Part shown: positions 5,042-7,202 of the stretch, one piece after another | Layout: each line of letters opens with the position of its first letter | Numbering within the stretch: the stretch's first letter is position 1 | From: Acidobacteriaceae bacterium | GTDB lineage: Bacteria > Acidobacteriota > Terriglobia > Terriglobales > SbA1 | NCBI GenBank assembly: GCA_003136335.1 | Contig: PLEA01000230.1 | Coordinates: 1 to 7,202 of the forward strand | Length of the DNA stretch: 7,202 nt | Direction of reading: 5' to 3' | Notes under the pieces: model-generated | What the model was told of the DNA's origin: nothing | Databases searched by the model: none | What the model saw: the letters and a program-made list of their open reading frames with translations, nothing else | Translations under genes and position numbers: made by a program

Positions 5042-7072
5042 GTGTCCACGCCCTCCCAACCCGTAGGACAGACAATCTCCCATTACCGCATCCTCGGCAA
5101 GATCGGCGGCGGGGGCATGGGGGTGGTCTACGAAGCGGAGGACCTCAAGCTCGGTCGCCACGTCGCCCTGAAGTTCCTTCCCGACGACCTCGCCCACGAC
5201 GCACAAGCCCTCAGTCGCTTCCAGCGGGAAGCCAAGGCTGCGTCCTCACTGAACCACCCGAACATCTGCACCATCTACGAGATTGACGATGCCGATGGGC
5301 GAGCTTTCATTTCCATGGAACTGCTGGACGGGCAGACGCTCCGGCATAGGATCGCGGGCAAGCCGCTGGAGATCGAGGCGGTACTCGATCTGGGCATCCA
5401 GATCGCCGATGCACTGGACGCCGCACACTCGAAGGGCATCGTCCACCGGGATATCAAGCCCGCGAATATTTTCGTCACGAATCGAGGTCAGTCAAAGATT
5501 CTCGATTTCGGGTTGGCAAAAGTCACCCTGAAGCCGGAAAGTGTTGCCCTGAGCGCCGCGACCATCGAGTCAGAGGAACATCTCACGAGTCCCGGCAGTG
5601 CGCTGGGAACCATCGCCTATATGTCGCCGGAGCAGGTTCGAGGGAAGGAACTCGATGCTCGCACGGACCTGTTTTCCTTCGGGGCGGTTCTGTACGAGAT
5701 GTGTACCGGAACGCTGCCCTTCCGAGGCGACACATCTGGGCTCATCTTCGAGTCGATCCTCAATAGAACGCCAGCTTCGGCGGTCAGATTGAATCCCGAC
5801 ACACCCTCGAAGTTAGAGGAGACCATCAGCAAGTGTCTGGAGAAAGACCGGAATCTGCGCTACCAACATGCTTCCGAAATCCGTGCCGACTTGCAACGGC
5901 TCAAGCGAGACACGGAGTCTAGGAAAGCGGCGTCAATCACATCTACCGCTGAAAGTTCATTGAAAAAATCATCGTGGCTTAGCAAAACAGGAATAATAGT
6001 GACCGTCTTTTCCGTATTTGCATTGCCCGCAGCACTGTTGCTCTATCATTCCCTGCATTCCAAGCAAGAACTTGCCATCGACTCAATTGCGGTTATGCCG
6101 ATCACCACTAATGACACCGATATAAACGCGCAGGTGATCGGCGATGGCATCACAGCCAGCCTCGTCGAGAGCTTGTCACAAGTTCCAAATCTGAAGGTGA
6201 TGTCACGAAGTTCGGTCATGCGTTACAGAGGTAAGGAGATTGACCCCAAAGTAGTTGGGCGGGAGCTTAATGTCAAGGCGGTGCTAATAGGAACACTAGT
6301 GCAACGAGGCGACAATATTGATCTTAGCGCCGAACTTGTAAACGCCAGCGACGATACGCACCTGTGGGGGAAGGAGTACAGCCGTGGTGTTTCGGACATC
6401 CTCCTCTTGCAGCAGGAATTGACCAAAAGTATATCCGCCAAGTTGATGCCCAAGCTTTCGAGCGAAGCAAGAGAGAAACTTGCAAGGCAAGGGACAGCAG
6501 ACTCGGAGGCATACCAGCTTTATGTCAGGGGGCAGACCTACCAAGACACGCTGACCGGAGAGGGCTGGAAGAAAGCCATTGAGTTTTTCCAAGAAGCGAT
6601 TTCTAAAGACCCCAACTACGCCGCTGCCTATGCAGGAATGGCACACGCTTACTCATGGTTGGGATTCTTCGGATATTTACCTGCAAAAGAGGCAATGAAA
6701 AGAGCTGATGAGGCAGCTAACAAGGCGATTCAATTGGACGATTCGATTGCTGAAGCGCACGCAGCGCTGGGATATGTTGCATTGTTCGATTGGAATTGGC
6801 GGGTCGCGGAGCAAGAAATTCGGCGTGCCCTCGAGTTGAACCCGAACCTCTCGCTGGCGCACCTCTACTACGGACAATATTTTTCCAGCCAAGGCAGATT
6901 GGATGATGCCATCGCGGAGCACAAGCGTGCTTTAGAACTTGATCCTGCTTCGCAGTTCATGAACCAGGCTCTGTGCGGAGAGTACTATTCGTCACGAGAA
7001 TATGACAAGTCCATACAACAGTGTCGAAAGGTCTTGGAAATGTATCCCGATGTTCCATGCCCCACGACATAA
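5042..7072 (+). CDS. Receptor-like Ser/Thr protein kinase (PknB type) with TPR sensor, frame broken near the end
   Basis: The visible 676 aa form a membrane-spanning signalling kinase. The kinase domain covers about residues 15-285: Gly-loop G-G-G-G-M-G (22-27), Lys44 in V-A-L-K, Glu63 of helix C, catalytic H-R-D (135-137), Asn142, D-F-G (155-157) and [10 protein letters not shown] (189-198). All catalytic residues are present. One membrane helix follows at about 317-335. Beyond it lies a FlgO/TolB-N-like alpha/beta domain (about 343-470; [39 protein letters not shown]), then TPR repeats from about 490 with [27 protein letters not shown] units. The substrate and signal are unknown. The start is GTG 5042, as an ATG at 5117 would cut the Gly-loop; no ribosome site is evident. 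The stop at 7070 follows a frame break near 7055, so the protein is normally longer. Confidence 0.93.
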   Translation: MSTPSQPVGQTISHYRILGKIGGGGMGVVYEAEDLKLGRHVALKFLPDDLAHDAQALSRFQREAKAASSLNHPNICTIYEIDDADGRAFISMELLDGQTLRHRIAGKPLEIEAVLDLGIQIADALDAAHSKGIVHRDIKPANIFVTNRGQSKILDFGLAKVTLKPESVALSAATIESEEHLTSPGSALGTIAYMSPEQVRGKELDARTDLFSFGAVLYEMCTGTLPFRGDTSGLIFESILNRTPASAVRLNPDTPSKLEETISKCLEKDRNLRYQHASEIRADLQRLKRDTESRKAASITSTAESSLKKSSWLSKTGIIVTVFSVFALPAALLLYHSLHSKQELAIDSIAVMPITTNDTDINAQVIGDGITASLVESLSQVPNLKVMSRSSVMRYRGKEIDPKVVGRELNVKAVLIGTLVQRGDNIDLSAELVNASDDTHLWGKEYSRGVSDILLLQQELTKSISAKLMPKLSSEAREKLARQGTADSEAYQLYVRGQTYQDTLTGEGWKKAIEFFQEAISKDPNYAAAYAGMAHAYSWLGFFGYLPAKEAMKRADEAANKAIQLDDSIAEAHAALGYVALFDWNWRVAEQEIRRALELNPNLSLAHLYYGQYFSSQGRLDDAIAEHKRALELDPASQFMNQALCGEYYSSREYDKSIQQCRKVLEMYPDVPCPTT

Positions 7073-7202
7073 TGAGCGCCGACTACGAACAGAAAAAGAT
7101 TTACGACAAGGCGCTCCAAGAGGATCAGCGAAGTCTAACCCTCGGGGGTGAACCGGAGCTATCCGCTGCTATGGGACGAGCCTACGCTGCCAACGGGTGG
7201 GA
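7057..7202 (+). pseudogene. Out-of-frame continuation of the kinase's TPR region (partial)
   Basis: In the +2-shifted frame from 7057 the sequence reads [20 protein letters not shown], then L-T-L-G-G-E-P-E-L-S-A-A-M-G-R-A-Y-A-A-N-G-W, open to the right edge. This is the usual continuation of the TPR tail in this kinase class: a helix pair with Y-x-x-A-L, then A-A-M-G-R-A-Y. The in-frame end of the kinase (PDVPCPTT) departs from it at about 7055-7057, within GTTCCATG. One missing base there restores a single long protein. It is either a real truncation or a sequence error. Confidence 0.75.

Overview
The window looks like a chromosomal segment from a moderately GC-rich soil-type bacterium. Acidobacteriota (Terriglobia) is the best guess. 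The grounds are three: the order ECF sigma / zinc-finger anti-sigma / DUF3106-like secreted protein, a PknB-type Ser/Thr kinase fused through one membrane segment to a FlgO/TolB-like plus TPR sensor, and several small orphan proteins of a kind I associate with that phylum. No marker gene proves the assignment.

Layout. At the left edge (1-299, + strand) lies the end of a type II toxin-antitoxin operon: the last 15 codons of a RelB-like antitoxin, overlapping a RelE/ParE-family toxin. The toxin's expected N-terminus is present but out of frame with the rest. A short gap with AGAACTG-type heptamer repeats follows. Positions 2397-380 on the - strand hold a three-gene operon: an ECF RNA polymerase sigma factor, its membrane-anchored ZAS anti-sigma factor, and a secreted protein built on an exact 18-residue repeat. 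The operon's upstream region contains a 12-bp palindrome and a 9+9-bp inverted repeat. It is followed by the 5' half of a tRNA (Val-like) that stops in the anticodon loop.

From about 2750 to 5040 the window is a patchwork of small genes and remnants. On the - strand are a 69-aa orphan protein, a 70-aa protein with one membrane helix and a zinc ribbon, and a 157-aa protein resembling a discoidin (F5/8 type C) domain. On the + strand are a frameshifted gene for a short, very acidic protein and an intact cold-shock protein gene with a -10 box, a long leader and a strong terminator. After the terminator comes a decayed second copy of the 69-aa gene. Positions 5042-7072 (+) encode the receptor-like Ser/Thr kinase. 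Its reading frame breaks close to the right edge, and the same protein clearly continues in another frame to the end of the window.

How the genes relate. The sigma/anti-sigma/secreted-protein set is a coherent envelope-signalling unit. The kinase is a separate membrane-spanning signalling protein. The cold-shock gene is a stand-alone unit. I see no convincing novel multi-gene system. The most useful leads are the half tRNA, the 69-aa family with its decayed copy, the 18-residue repeat protein tied to an ECF sigma operon, and several one-base frame breaks that are either real decay or assembly errors.
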